DNA of 64,000 nucleotides from Oceaniferula marina (GTDB lineage: Bacteria > Verrucomicrobiota > Verrucomicrobiia > Verrucomicrobiales > Akkermansiaceae): NCBI RefSeq assembly GCF_013391475.1, contig NZ_JACBAZ010000007.1:62001-126000 (forward strand). Reading direction: 5' to 3'. The notes under the pieces were generated by a model. It did no database searches, was not told where the DNA came from, and saw only the letters and a program-made list of their open reading frames with translations. Made by a program: the position numbers and the translations under genes. Positions 18,319-27,024 of the stretch are shown one piece after another (within the stretch, counting starts at the first letter, position 1; every line of letters begins with the position of its first letter).

Positions 18319-19554
18319 TTAGCTTTGTGATAGATAGTGGTGCGCCGATTTTGCAGCGTAGCGGCCGGTGGCAAAACACGCCTGCAGGAGATAGCCTCCG
18401 GTGGGGGCTTCCCAGTCGATCATTTCACCGGCCACAAAGACTCCTGGTAGCTTGGTGAGCATCAGCTGCTGGTCGAGTGCCTGCCAGCTGATGCCTCCAG
18501 CTGAGGAGATGGCTTCCTCAATCGGGCGGGGCCGCAGGAGGGGGATATGGCAGTGTTTAACCTCTCTGGCGAGTTGTTCCACGGATTGCCACGGTCCGCG
18601 GTCCGGTAGATGTTTGAGTAATGCACAGCTCGCAGGGTCGAGTTTCCAGCGGCGTTTGGCTTCGCGAACGAAGTTGCGTTTCACCTTTCCCATGCGGGTG
18701 GTGAGTTGTTCGATACTGGAGTCCGGTTTGAAGTCGATGACGAGTGCTGGTCGGGGGTGTTGGCGTAGCGCCGGGCCCAATCGGTAGATCGGCCCGCCTT
18801 CGAGTCCGTAGTGAGTGAGGACGAGTTCGCCTCTGTATCCTTGCTGAGTTGGTGTTGTGTTTGGTGGTGATTCAGCAGCGACCATCAGGTTTTTTATCGG
18901 GAGTCCGGCGGCTTCATCGATGAGCTCATCAGGCCAGGCGGCTTCCCAGCCGCAGTTTGCCGCTTCGAGCGGGGTGATGGTAATGCCCGCTTTTTCAAGC
19001 ATGTGGGTCCACGCACCATCTGAGCCTGTGCGTGGCCAGGATGCCCCTCCCAGAGCGAGGATGATGGCGTCGTGGTTGCAGCTCACTTCACCCTTTGGGG
19101 TGCTGAAGCTGAGGGTGAGATCCGGTTGGACGCCGGTCCAGCGGTGGCGGGGGTGGATGCTGACTCCGAGGCTGCGCAGGCGTTGGATCCAGCGGCGCAA
19201 CAGCGGGGCGGCTTTCATACCGAGCCGGTCAGGGCCGGGGAAGACTTTACCGCTGCTGGCAGCAAAGGTGTCAAGCCCCAGTCCTTGAACCCAGGACCTG
19301 AGATCCGAGTTGTCGAACTGATTGAGGATCTGTGCCCATTGCTCTGACGGAAGATGGGTTCCGGAGTAGTGCTCGAGAAAGTCGGGGAAAGGCGTGTTAT
19401 TGGTGATGTTGAGTCCGCTTTTTCCGGCTACCAGAAATTTGCGTCCCAGTGAGGGCATGGCATCATAGAGTGCCACGCGAGCTCCCAGCATGGCTGCGGA
19501 TTCCGCGGCCATGAGACCCGCTGGTCCACCACCGACGATACCGATGGTTTTCAT
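18319..19554 (-). CDS. HI0933/BaiN-family flavoprotein (TIGR03862-like)
   Basis: A 411-residue FAD-dependent oxidoreductase. The dinucleotide-binding motif GIVGGGPAGLMAAESAAMLG starts at residue 5, followed by GRKFLVAGKSGLNITNN, the pattern of the HI0933-like flavoproteins. The C-terminus has the second FAD contact in FVAGEMIDWEAPTGGYLLQACFATGRYA. The reaction catalysed by this subgroup is not established. It begins 5 bp after the dxs stop, so it is very likely in the same transcript, although no pathway link to isoprenoid synthesis is known to me. Confidence 0.85.
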   Translation of the reverse strand: MKTIGIVGGGPAGLMAAESAAMLGARVALYDAMPSLGRKFLVAGKSGLNITNNTPFPDFLEHYSGTHLPSEQWAQILNQFDNSDLRSWVQGLGLDTFAASSGKVFPGPDRLGMKAAPLLRRWIQRLRSLGVSIHPRHRWTGVQPDLTLSFSTPKGEVSCNHDAIILALGGASWPRTGSDGAWTHMLEKAGITITPLEAANCGWEAAWPDELIDEAAGLPIKNLMVAAESPPNTTPTQQGYRGELVLTHYGLEGGPIYRLGPALRQHPRPALVIDFKPDSSIEQLTTRMGKVKRNFVREAKRRWKLDPASCALLKHLPDRGPWQSVEQLAREVKHCHIPLLRPRPIEEAISSAGGISWQALDQQLMLTKLPGVFVAGEMIDWEAPTGGYLLQACFATGRYAAKSAHHYLSQS

Positions 19555-19559
19555 GCTGG

Positions 19560-21458
19560 TTAGGACGATGCTTTGAGGTAAGGGGTGACCAGGCTGATTG
19601 CGTGGTCAGCGGTGAGTCCGTGTTGGATCCTCAGTTGTTCTTCTTTTCCGTGGTCGATGAATTCGTCGGGCCAGCCGATGCGTTTGACCGGGGTGGCGAC
19701 ATCGTGGTTGCTGAGGAGTTCGATCACGCTGGTTCCGAAACCGTTATTGAGCACGTGGTCTTCCATGGTGAGGACAACCTTGCATTTTCGGGCGTATTCG
19801 AGAATGAGTTCAGCATCCAAAGGCTTGATGAAGCGTGGATTGATGAGTGCGACCGAGTGGCCGAGCGCTTCAAGTTTTTCTACGGTTTCAAGAGCGGTTG
19901 CGTACATGTGGCCCAGGCTGATGATGGCAATGTCCTGACCGTCTTGCAGGACTTCACCTTTGCCGATTGCGAGTTGTTGAGGCTCGGCTTTGGGGGTGGT
20001 CCCTATACCGGCACCACGTGGGTAGCGGATGGCTGACGGGGAGTCATCGTGTAAGGCCATGGTCCAGAGCATGTCGATGAATTCGTCTTCATCTTTTGGT
20101 TGCATGTGGATCAGGTTCGGGACGCCGCGTAGATACGCGATATCAAAGATACCGTGGTGAGTCGGGCCGTCATCTCCGCTGAGTCCTCCACGGTCCATGC
20201 AGAGGCGGACCGGCAGGTTTTGCAGAGCCATGTCGTGCATGATCATGTCAATCGCCCGTTGCATGAAGGTGGAATAGATGGCGAGGAAGGGGCGGAGCCC
20301 GTGAGTGGCGTGACCGCAGGCAAAGAGGGCGGCGTGCTCCTCGGCGATGCCAACATCAAAGTAGCGATCCGGGATTTCCTCTTTGAAAATTTCGAGTTTG
20401 GTGCCGCCCGGCATGGCGGCGGTGATGGCGGTGATTTTCGGGTCTTTTTTAGCGAAGTCCGTGATGGCTCGGCCGAAGAGTTCTGAGTAGGTCGGAGTGG
20501 CTGCTGCTGCGGTGGAGCCGTCTTCGACTTTATAGGTGCCGAGGCCGTGAAATTTGCCGGGGTTGGAGGTGGCAGGTTTGTACCCTCGACCTTTTTCGGT
20601 GATGATGTGGAGGATGACGGGCTCGTCCTGCGTTTTGAGGTGTTCAAAGGTCCGGATCAGCAGTCCGAGGTCGTGGCCGTCGATCGGGCCGTAATAGCGG
20701 AGGCCGAACTTTTCGAACAGGACGTTGGGGAAGATCAGGTTCTTCGTATTGCGTTCCACCTTGTGGGCAAATTTGCGAACGCTTTCACCCCCGACTTTCC
20801 CCACAAACTCGGAGGCCTTGTGACGGATGGATGAAAAAGTCGGGTGGGTTTGCAGGGCGTTGAAATACTTAGCGAGGGCACCAACATTGCGATCAATCGA
20901 CCATTCGTTGTCGTTGAGGACCACAATCAGTTTGTCGGTGGCTTCGGAGACGTTGTTCATCGCCTCAAGAGTGGGACCACAGGTGAAGGCCGCATCGCCA
21001 GCAACCGCGACGACATGGTTGTCATCGCCCTTGAGGTCTCGGGCCGAGGCCATTCCCAAGGCCGCGGAGAGGGCGGTTCCTGCGTGGCCGGCTCCGTAAC
21101 AATCGTGTTCGGATTCGGTTCGGAGTAAAAAGCCGTTGAGTCCTCCCGGGGTCCGGATGGTGTGGATGGTGTCTGCCCGACCGGTGAGCATTTTATGCAC
21201 ATACCCTTGGTGAGAGACGTCGAAAAGGAACTTGTCTTCCGGAGTGTCGAACACCCGGTGCAGGGCCACGGTCAATTCGACGACTCCGAGGTTCGGCCCG
21301 AGGTGTCCTCCGGTTTGGGACAGGGCGTGGATCAAGGTGTGGCGGATTTCCTCGCAGAGGTCCGTGAGCTTCTCTTCTGGGAGTGCCTTGACATCTCCGG
21401 GTCCCTTGATTTGGGAGAGGAGTTCGGGGAGCTCAAAAGAGCCTGATTTCGTCGTCAT
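19560..21458 (-). CDS. dxs: 1-deoxy-D-xylulose-5-phosphate synthase, divergent form
   Basis: A 632-residue thiamine-diphosphate enzyme that would condense pyruvate and glyceraldehyde 3-phosphate at the head of the non-mevalonate isoprenoid route. The three DXS domains are present: the N-terminal TPP domain with GAGHAGT (122-128), GDAAFTCG (154-161) and NDN (182-184); the pyrimidine domain with catalytic Glu373 in IAEEHA and MDRGGLSGDDG (421-431); and a C-terminal domain. Against E. coli Dxs, GHSST is GHAGT, GDGA is GDAA and DRAG is DRGG, so this is a divergent member. The frame stays open upstream to 21764, but that part is the shadow of xseB; the ATG at 21458 matches the family start and overlaps xseB by 26 bp. 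Confidence 0.88.
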   Translation of the reverse strand: MTTKSGSFELPELLSQIKGPGDVKALPEEKLTDLCEEIRHTLIHALSQTGGHLGPNLGVVELTVALHRVFDTPEDKFLFDVSHQGYVHKMLTGRADTIHTIRTPGGLNGFLLRTESEHDCYGAGHAGTALSAALGMASARDLKGDDNHVVAVAGDAAFTCGPTLEAMNNVSEATDKLIVVLNDNEWSIDRNVGALAKYFNALQTHPTFSSIRHKASEFVGKVGGESVRKFAHKVERNTKNLIFPNVLFEKFGLRYYGPIDGHDLGLLIRTFEHLKTQDEPVILHIITEKGRGYKPATSNPGKFHGLGTYKVEDGSTAAAATPTYSELFGRAITDFAKKDPKITAITAAMPGGTKLEIFKEEIPDRYFDVGIAEEHAALFACGHATHGLRPFLAIYSTFMQRAIDMIMHDMALQNLPVRLCMDRGGLSGDDGPTHHGIFDIAYLRGVPNLIHMQPKDEDEFIDMLWTMALHDDSPSAIRYPRGAGIGTTPKAEPQQLAIGKGEVLQDGQDIAIISLGHMYATALETVEKLEALGHSVALINPRFIKPLDAELILEYARKCKVVLTMEDHVLNNGFGTSVIELLSNHDVATPVKRIGWPDEFIDHGKEEQLRIQHGLTADHAISLVTPYLKASS

Positions 21459-21726
21459 CGTTGAAAGATTCGGCTGGAGTGGCCTTCGGGTTGGTTTCTT
21501 CGGCTGGATCGTTGTCCGAGGATGGTTTGAGAGTGAGGAGTTCGAGCCGTTTCCGGGCATCGTCGAGCACTTTTTCGCAGTGGGTGATGAGGGTGGCTCC
21601 CCGTTCGTAGTGGCTGATGAGTTGTTCCAGTGGCAGTTGCCCGGATTCCATGGTTTCGACCATGGTTTCCAACTCGTCGAGCGCTTGCTCGAAGCTGGGG
21701 TCTTTCTTTTTTTTGCTCGGAGGCAT
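21433..21726 (-). CDS. xseB: Exodeoxyribonuclease VII small subunit
   Basis: A 97-residue protein. The three-helix core SFEQALDELETMVETMESGQLPLEQLISHYERG is the XseB signature, followed by the helix of LITHCEKVLDDARKRLELL and an acidic, disordered tail. XseB assembles with XseA to degrade single-stranded DNA; no xseA is in this window. Its 3' end overlaps the start of dxs by 26 bp. An xseB next to isoprenoid genes is common in bacteria (often xseB-ispA-dxs); here ispA is missing between them. Confidence 0.93.
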   Translation of the reverse strand: MPPSKKKKDPSFEQALDELETMVETMESGQLPLEQLISHYERGATLITHCEKVLDDARKRLELLTLKPSSDNDPAEETNPKATPAESFNDDDEIRLF

Positions 21727-21744
21727 GGTTGGTGTGAGTATTGG

Positions 21745-23559
21745 TTAGTCTTCCGCTGCGACAACCGGGCGGTTGGAGTAATACATGATATAGCCGTAGC
21801 TGAACAGCGGTTGCTTGTATTCGTAACGCTGGGCGAGGGGCTTAAACTTCGGATTGATATCGATGAAGTTCAGGTTCTGGTTAGATCCGATGCGGGCGAA
21901 GGCATTGTAGACCAAGGGGTAGAGGTCACCATAGGCCCGACCCGGGGCTCCGGAACTCAGGATTCTGTCGGCGTTAAAGGAGTAAGGTGAGATCACGATG
22001 CCCTGGACGGGGGTCTGTTGATCAGATGCCATTTCTTCGATGGCTTCGATTTGGTCCAAGTTTTTGGGCAGCCAGACCGACATCCGGTCGGCGTACCAGG
22101 CAACCGCCCACGGGGTGTCACTGATGATGATATCCTGGGTGGTGGTATTGTCTGCGAGTGTCCGGTTGAAGGCGCTGGGGAAATATGGCGGGTAGTGGGG
22201 GAATCCGCCAAAGCCTTCGGCTCGGAGACCATTTTTGAGGTCCTTGGGCAAGTTGAGCAGCATGGGGCCGGCGCTGATGGCGACGATGAGCACGAGGTGG
22301 GCGTAGCGCAGCATGTGCATCGACGGTGGGATGTTGAGACGGCCCCAGAGGATGGAGACCATGGCCAGTCCGTAGGCTGTCATCAGCGGAGCGAAGAGGA
22401 TATGGATCTGGTTGGGGTCCATGGACCCGCGGCGGATGCCATAAATGGACATGCCGATGCCGGCAAAGACCCACATCAGAAGAATCAACCAGCGGAAGGC
22501 TGCCAGGCTGTCCCGCTTGAACGGGTGCAGCAAAGCGAGGAAAAACAAGGGGGCTACCAGGATGGCTCCGAAGTTCTGATGGAGATCGGAGATCTGCAGC
22601 AGGGTGGAGCGCATGATGTTCATCAGGAGCCCTTGCAGGGCCAAATCCTCACCCGCGGGTGAGAGGTTGCGCATGATGGAGTCTTCTCCGCCACCGAGGC
22701 CGTTGTGGATGGCATAATAGGCGGTGCCGAACGGACTGCCGGTCGGGCCGACATAGAGGAAGTAAATCACAGGGATGACAAAAAGGGCGAGCAGGACGGA
22801 GAGTCCGGCGGCGATGATGCCCTTGGGTTTGAAATAGACGGCAGCAAAGATGACGAAGCCGATGTAGATCCAGACGGCAAGCCAGTGGGTGAGCACGAGC
22901 AGGCACATAAACACACCGGAAATCATTACAGGGGCGAGAGCTGATTTGTTTTCTTCCCGGTTTTCCACACCTCTCCAGAGGAAGAACATGGCGCAGGAAA
23001 AGAGCATGAGCATGAGCATTTGCGGGAGCCCGGACTGGGAGAGTTTCCACATTAACTCACAAAAGAGCATCAGGATCGCGGTGGTGGACGCAATGGTGGT
23101 GTCGAAAATCCGCGAAATGAGCAGGTAGTTCACCCCGATGGCGATGAGGAAGAAAATGGTGCAGGTGGCGGCAATTACGCGGTCGAGCTGGTAGATATTG
23201 GTGTCGCTGGGCATCCGCCAGCGTTGCTTGTCTCCGGCGTCGGTCATTTTAAGCACGGCGGCGTTCACGCAGGGGTTGAGTGGGGCGTGGTAGGTGTCCG
23301 GGAGGTTTTCGAGGTTGGGTTGCTCGCCATTGGCCTCTTTCATTTGTGAGATGGCAACCGGCCGGATGACCTTGGTTGAGTAGCCTTGTCCGCGTGCGAT
23401 TTCACGTCCGATCTGGGCTTGTTCCATCCCCCGGGGAGCGGAGAGTCCTTTGAAGGTGATGAAAATCGAGGAAATGGCGAGTCCGGCAAGAATGACGAAA
23501 AAGAGGGCTCGGCGAATGAGTTTTGCTGGGTCGTAGGCAGGAGTGTTGGGTGTAGCCAT
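21745..23559 (-). CDS. Polytopic membrane protein, GT-C glycosyltransferase-like
   Basis: A 604-residue membrane protein with about ten to twelve hydrophobic segments, including ALFFVILAGLAISSIFITF near residue 20, VIAATCTIFFLIAIG near 130 and several runs between 170 and 430, then a soluble C-terminal part of about 150 residues. The N-terminal periplasmic loop contains MEQAQIGREIARGQGYST, a pattern seen in ArnT/PMT-type GT-C enzymes that use lipid-linked sugars. A catalytic acidic motif is not clear, so this is only a resemblance. It is 18 bp upstream of xseB on the same strand. Confidence 0.5.
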   Translation of the reverse strand: MATPNTPAYDPAKLIRRALFFVILAGLAISSIFITFKGLSAPRGMEQAQIGREIARGQGYSTKVIRPVAISQMKEANGEQPNLENLPDTYHAPLNPCVNAAVLKMTDAGDKQRWRMPSDTNIYQLDRVIAATCTIFFLIAIGVNYLLISRIFDTTIASTTAILMLFCELMWKLSQSGLPQMLMLMLFSCAMFFLWRGVENREENKSALAPVMISGVFMCLLVLTHWLAVWIYIGFVIFAAVYFKPKGIIAAGLSVLLALFVIPVIYFLYVGPTGSPFGTAYYAIHNGLGGGEDSIMRNLSPAGEDLALQGLLMNIMRSTLLQISDLHQNFGAILVAPLFFLALLHPFKRDSLAAFRWLILLMWVFAGIGMSIYGIRRGSMDPNQIHILFAPLMTAYGLAMVSILWGRLNIPPSMHMLRYAHLVLIVAISAGPMLLNLPKDLKNGLRAEGFGGFPHYPPYFPSAFNRTLADNTTTQDIIISDTPWAVAWYADRMSVWLPKNLDQIEAIEEMASDQQTPVQGIVISPYSFNADRILSSGAPGRAYGDLYPLVYNAFARIGSNQNLNFIDINPKFKPLAQRYEYKQPLFSYGYIMYYSNRPVVAAED

Positions 23560-23652
23560 GGAGTGATGTTGGGTAAGGGAGAAAAGAGGAGAAAAGGTCA
23601 GGCGTAATTTGAGAAGATGAAAAAGGGGCGGGAAAGCTGGGATTCTGCGGGA

Positions 23653-25068
23653 TCAGGTAAGTTCTTTGAGTTTGCGTTGCAGGGTGCGGCGACTGATTCC
23701 CAGCAGGCGGGCGGCATCCGTCCGGTTGTCTCCGGTGTGTGCCAGTGCTCGGCGAATGGTGCGTATTTCGAGCGCATGCAAATTGAATTCTTCGTCGGAA
23801 TCAAGCTGCATTTCGTTCTTTTCAGATATTTGCGTGACCGTTGGGCTGGTTTCGCGGCTGTCAGCTTCCAGTTCGGAGCTCAGAAAATATGGCAGATGAC
23901 GGGGCTCGATCACAGGATCATTGCTCATGACGACGCCGTGTTCGATGGCTGTTCGTAGTTCGCGGACGTTCCCTGGCCAAGGGTAGGACCGCAGCATCCT
24001 CAGGGCATCGTCGGAGAGCGGCTTGAGCTCTTTGTTGTTTTCAAGAGAGAATTCGCGGAGAAATGCTTGGGCGAGCAGGATGATATCGTCTTGCCTTTCC
24101 CTCAGTGTTGGCATGAGCACCCGCACGACATTGAGTCGGAAAAAGAGGTCCTCGCGGAATTCTCCTTTGCTGGCGAGTTTGCGGAGGTCTTTGTTGGTAG
24201 CGGTGATGATCCGGACATCCACCGGGATGCTTTGGTTGGATCCGACCCGTTCAATGGTTCGTTCGCTCAAGGCTCGTAGGAGTTTGACCTGGGTCGAGGC
24301 GTCGATTTCTCCGATTTCATCCAGAAACAGGCTTCCGCCATTGGCTTGTTCGAAGCGACCGATGCGGCGTTGGCTTGCCCCGGTGAAGGCTCCTTTTTCG
24401 TGGCCGAAGAGCTCGCTTTCCAAGAGTTGGGGGGAGAGGGCTGCGCAGTTGACGACCAGCATTTTGTCCGCCGGGCGGCCACTGAGTTGGTGGATGGCGT
24501 GGGCGACGAGCTCCTTGCCGGTGCCACTTTCTCCTTCGATCAATACGGTCGCCCGGGTGGGCGCCACTTGTGTGACGAGGTCGCAGACCTGTTGCATGGC
24601 AGGTGACTGGCCAATCAGGTTTTCCAGCCCGCGTTTGCTGTCGCGGTTTTTTTTCCGGAGTTGTTGGTTTTCTTGCTCGAGCCGGGTGTTGCTTTTTTCC
24701 AGGCTGCGTGACCGGAGTGCTCTTTTGAGTAAGAGCTCCACTTCGTCGAGGTTGAGGGGTTTGGTGACGAAATTCCAAGCTCCGCGACGCATGGCTTCGA
24801 CCGCGGTGTCGACCGAGCCGTAGGCGGTCATCATGATCGCTACAGGAGGGCGGGGCAGGGTGAGTGCCTGGTCGAGTAGGTCCATGCCATTGTCACCTGC
24901 GAGGCGGAGGTCGGTAAGCAGTAGGTCAATGGGGTCGGATTTAAGCAGGGTCATCGCTTCCTGGATGTCAGCGGCGACATAGCAATCAAAGCTATCCTCC
25001 AAGGCCATGCGCAAGCCGTCGCGCGTGGATTTTTCATCGTCAACAATGAGTAAGGTGGCGTCGGTCAT
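23653..25068 (-). CDS. Sigma-54 dependent response regulator, NtrC family
   Basis: A 471-residue activator. The receiver domain (1-120) has acidic residues D10-D11, phosphoacceptor D53 in LLLTDLRL, and a Lys in FVTKPLN. The AAA+ domain begins near 150 with IGQSPAMQQV, Walker A GESGTGKE, the sigma-54 contact loop GAFTGA, Walker B GGSLFLDEIGE, and the late YPWPGNVREL. The C-terminal Fis-type HTH ends NRTDAARLLGISRRTLQRKLKEL. It is cotranscribed with the histidine kinase, overlapping by the 4-bp ATGA. The intact GAFTGA shows it can activate RpoN promoters; its targets are unknown. Confidence 0.94.
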   Translation of the reverse strand: MTDATLLIVDDEKSTRDGLRMALEDSFDCYVAADIQEAMTLLKSDPIDLLLTDLRLAGDNGMDLLDQALTLPRPPVAIMMTAYGSVDTAVEAMRRGAWNFVTKPLNLDEVELLLKRALRSRSLEKSNTRLEQENQQLRKKNRDSKRGLENLIGQSPAMQQVCDLVTQVAPTRATVLIEGESGTGKELVAHAIHQLSGRPADKMLVVNCAALSPQLLESELFGHEKGAFTGASQRRIGRFEQANGGSLFLDEIGEIDASTQVKLLRALSERTIERVGSNQSIPVDVRIITATNKDLRKLASKGEFREDLFFRLNVVRVLMPTLRERQDDIILLAQAFLREFSLENNKELKPLSDDALRMLRSYPWPGNVRELRTAIEHGVVMSNDPVIEPRHLPYFLSSELEADSRETSPTVTQISEKNEMQLDSDEEFNLHALEIRTIRRALAHTGDNRTDAARLLGISRRTLQRKLKELT

Positions 25069-26264
25069 GGTGTCGGGGTGATTTCGATGATCGAGGAATG
25101 GTGGTCTTCCAGAAGTCTGATGTTTTTGTTTTGGCGTGGGAAGAAGAGGGTTACCGTGGTTCCTTCCCCTTCCAGGCTTTCGATTTCAAATTCGCCGCCG
25201 TGTTCGCGAAGGATCCTCCGGACGATGAGCAGCCCGAGGCCACTGCCGGTTTTTTTTGTGCTGTGGAAGGGTTCGAAAAGGGAGCCCATCACTTCGGGAG
25301 GGATGCCTGATCCGTGGTCGCGGATGGTGAGTGTGACGTCGTAGTCACTGACTGCGGTGGTGATTTCGATTAGCCCTCCACTGGCTGGTAGCGCTTGGAA
25401 GGCATTTTTCAGAAGATTGTAGAGTGCTTGTTTGATTTGGTCTCCATCGAGGTTGAGACGTGGTGGGTTTTCGGCAAGATGGAGGGAGATTTGCACATTG
25501 CGCTCTTCCAATTCCGGTTCTAACACGCTGAGCGTGTCCCTGAGCAGATCGTGAAGTGGGAGAAGCTTGTAATCGTTTTTACCTGCTTGGCTTGGGCGGA
25601 TGGCCTGAAGGAATTGTTTGAGGATGGTGTCGAGTCTTCGGATCTCTCCTTGGGCTGTATGCAGGTGATCGGATAGAGATGCTTGTTGGTCGGCGGGCAG
25701 TTTTTTGATTTTGCGGTCGAGTAGCTGCAGATGGATGTCGAGAGAGTTCAGCGGGTTGCCGATTTCATGGGCGACGCCGGCTGCCAGCAGTGTCAGGGCG
25801 TTGAGTTTCTCGCTTTCGACGAGTTCTTCTTCCTGAGCCCGCGTCCGGGTGATGTCGCGGACGATCAAGGCGTATCCGAGCAGGTGGTCGTCATTTTCGA
25901 ATTCGCCGCGGATCGGGGAGAGGTAGAAGTTGAGTAGCCGTTTTTCGGGGTAGAAGATTTCCATGTCCCGGCTGACGATGCGGTCGGGGTCGGCGAGTTG
26001 TTTCCAGTCCAGTCCGCGGACGGTTTGGGAGAGTGGGTTGCCAATGCAGCGATTGGGGTCGATGCCGAAAATGCGCGAGGCCGCGAGGTTGACGAAGGTG
26101 ATCTGGCTGTCGGGGTCGAGGATGAGGACTCCCTCCTTGAGGGCTTCAAAGACGCTTTCGAGGAAGCCTTTTTCCCGGACGAGTCGCATGACCAGGTTTT
26201 GGACTTCGCCGGGTTCCACCTGGTCGATGCGGGCGATGAGTTTGTCGAGGAAGCCTGGTTTCAT
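25065..26264 (-). CDS. Soluble PAS-domain sensor histidine kinase
   Basis: A 399-residue NtrB-like kinase without a transmembrane segment. A PAS domain covers about 35-145, the dimerisation helix carries the phosphorylated His166 in [11 protein letters not shown], and the ATP-binding domain has the N-box [14 protein letters not shown]1 RDHGSGIP and G2 [12 protein letters not shown]. It would sense a cytoplasmic signal and phosphorylate the sigma-54 regulator encoded next to it; the two genes overlap by 4 bp. The signal is unknown. This pair is the first unit of the minus-strand block that runs down to mfd. Confidence 0.93.
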   Translation of the reverse strand: MKPGFLDKLIARIDQVEPGEVQNLVMRLVREKGFLESVFEALKEGVLILDPDSQITFVNLAASRIFGIDPNRCIGNPLSQTVRGLDWKQLADPDRIVSRDMEIFYPEKRLLNFYLSPIRGEFENDDHLLGYALIVRDITRTRAQEEELVESEKLNALTLLAAGVAHEIGNPLNSLDIHLQLLDRKIKKLPADQQASLSDHLHTAQGEIRRLDTILKQFLQAIRPSQAGKNDYKLLPLHDLLRDTLSVLEPELEERNVQISLHLAENPPRLNLDGDQIKQALYNLLKNAFQALPASGGLIEITTAVSDYDVTLTIRDHGSGIPPEVMGSLFEPFHSTKKTGSGLGLLIVRRILREHGGEFEIESLEGEGTTVTLFFPRQNKNIRLLEDHHSSIIEITPTP

Positions 26265-26317
26265 GGTTCAATGTTAGCTGCCGAGGGCGGTCGTGAAGCT
26301 TGGGTGGGAAAGATTGC

Positions 26318-26345
26318 TTGGGTTGACGGGGTTATTTGCTAAGTT
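26318..26345 (+). promoter_or_regulatory. Possible promoter of cutA, nearly leaderless
   Basis: TTGGGT (26318-26323) and TAAGTT (26340-26345) are 16 bp apart; the -10-like box ends 9 bp before the ATG, which leaves almost no untranslated leader. Confidence 0.35.
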
Positions 26346-26354
26346 AGGTGCCTT

Positions 26355-26675
26355 ATGACGGAAGCGATGATTGTACTGTGTGGGTTTCCTAACGAGGACG
26401 AGGCGCGACATATTGGCACACATCTGGTTGAAAGGCAATACGCGGCATGTGTTAATCTTTTACCTGGGGTTGAGTCGATTTACCGGTGGCAGGGCAAGTT
26501 GTGTCGGGAGCGCGAAATCATGGCGGTGATGAAGACCACGCGGGCCGGCTTTGCGGCATTGAGTCGTGAGTTGGTGGCGATGCATAGTTATGATGAACCG
26601 GAAGTGCTTGCTTTACCTGTCGCGGATGGTTCGCCGGGGTATCTGCAGTGGTTGATTGACGGGGTCCGAGGTTAG
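26355..26675 (+). CDS. cutA: CutA family protein
   Basis: A 106-residue CutA homologue of trimeric ferredoxin-like fold. Recognisable segments are the start MIVLCGFPNEDEARHIGTHLVERQYAACVN, the strand SIYRWQGKL and the end DEPEVLALPVADGSPGYLQWL, all at usual positions for the family. CutA has been linked to divalent-metal tolerance in E. coli, but its biochemical function is still debated. It reads away from the histidine kinase gene. The first ATG in frame is used; there is no strong ribosome-binding site. Confidence 0.9.
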   Translation: MTEAMIVLCGFPNEDEARHIGTHLVERQYAACVNLLPGVESIYRWQGKLCREREIMAVMKTTRAGFAALSRELVAMHSYDEPEVLALPVADGSPGYLQWLIDGVRG

Positions 26676-27024
26676 GCTCTTTGGGGACTCTGTTTGCCGA
26701 GTGCGTGTATTCCTTGCTTTTTTGTGGCTCTTTTACAGCTTTTTATTGCATGGAAAGCAAATTGGGGTAAAGAATACTCCCCCCAAGTTCCGGCTTGCCA
26801 GGCTCCGAAGAGATTCGGGGCCGTTGGTGTGTCCGGCTTTTTGCATGTAAGGGTTTCTGTCTTAGCTGTTGGCGAATGACGGGGCCGGCCATGTGAGTGG
26901 ATAAGGTGGCTGGCATAGTGATGCGGGTTGTGGCTTTTGATGAAAAAGCTATCAAGCGGCGATCCCGATGTTGGACTTCATTTTATCCTATCCTTCCCAT
27001 CCAACCATTAACCCATTCCAAGGA
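26676..27024. other. Gap between cutA and the SNF2 gene, with two adjacent hairpins
   Basis: No convincing gene is present. TTGGGG (26762-26767) can pair with CCCCAA (26781-26786), and GGCTCCGAA (26801-26809) with TTCGGGGCC (26814-26822) around a GAGA loop. The second hairpin is not directly followed by T residues; a TTTTT run occurs about 15 bp later. It may be a weak terminator for cutA or a structured leader for the helicase gene. Confidence 0.4.

Noticed and set aside
21459-21764. N-terminal extension of dxs to the upstream ATG
   Set aside because: These codons are the +1 frame of xseB and give a low-complexity Ser/Thr/Lys/Asn sequence; DXS homologues start near 21458.
21232-21990. 252-codon plus-strand frame over xseB and dxs
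   Set aside because: Antisense shadow of two genes whose families are clear.
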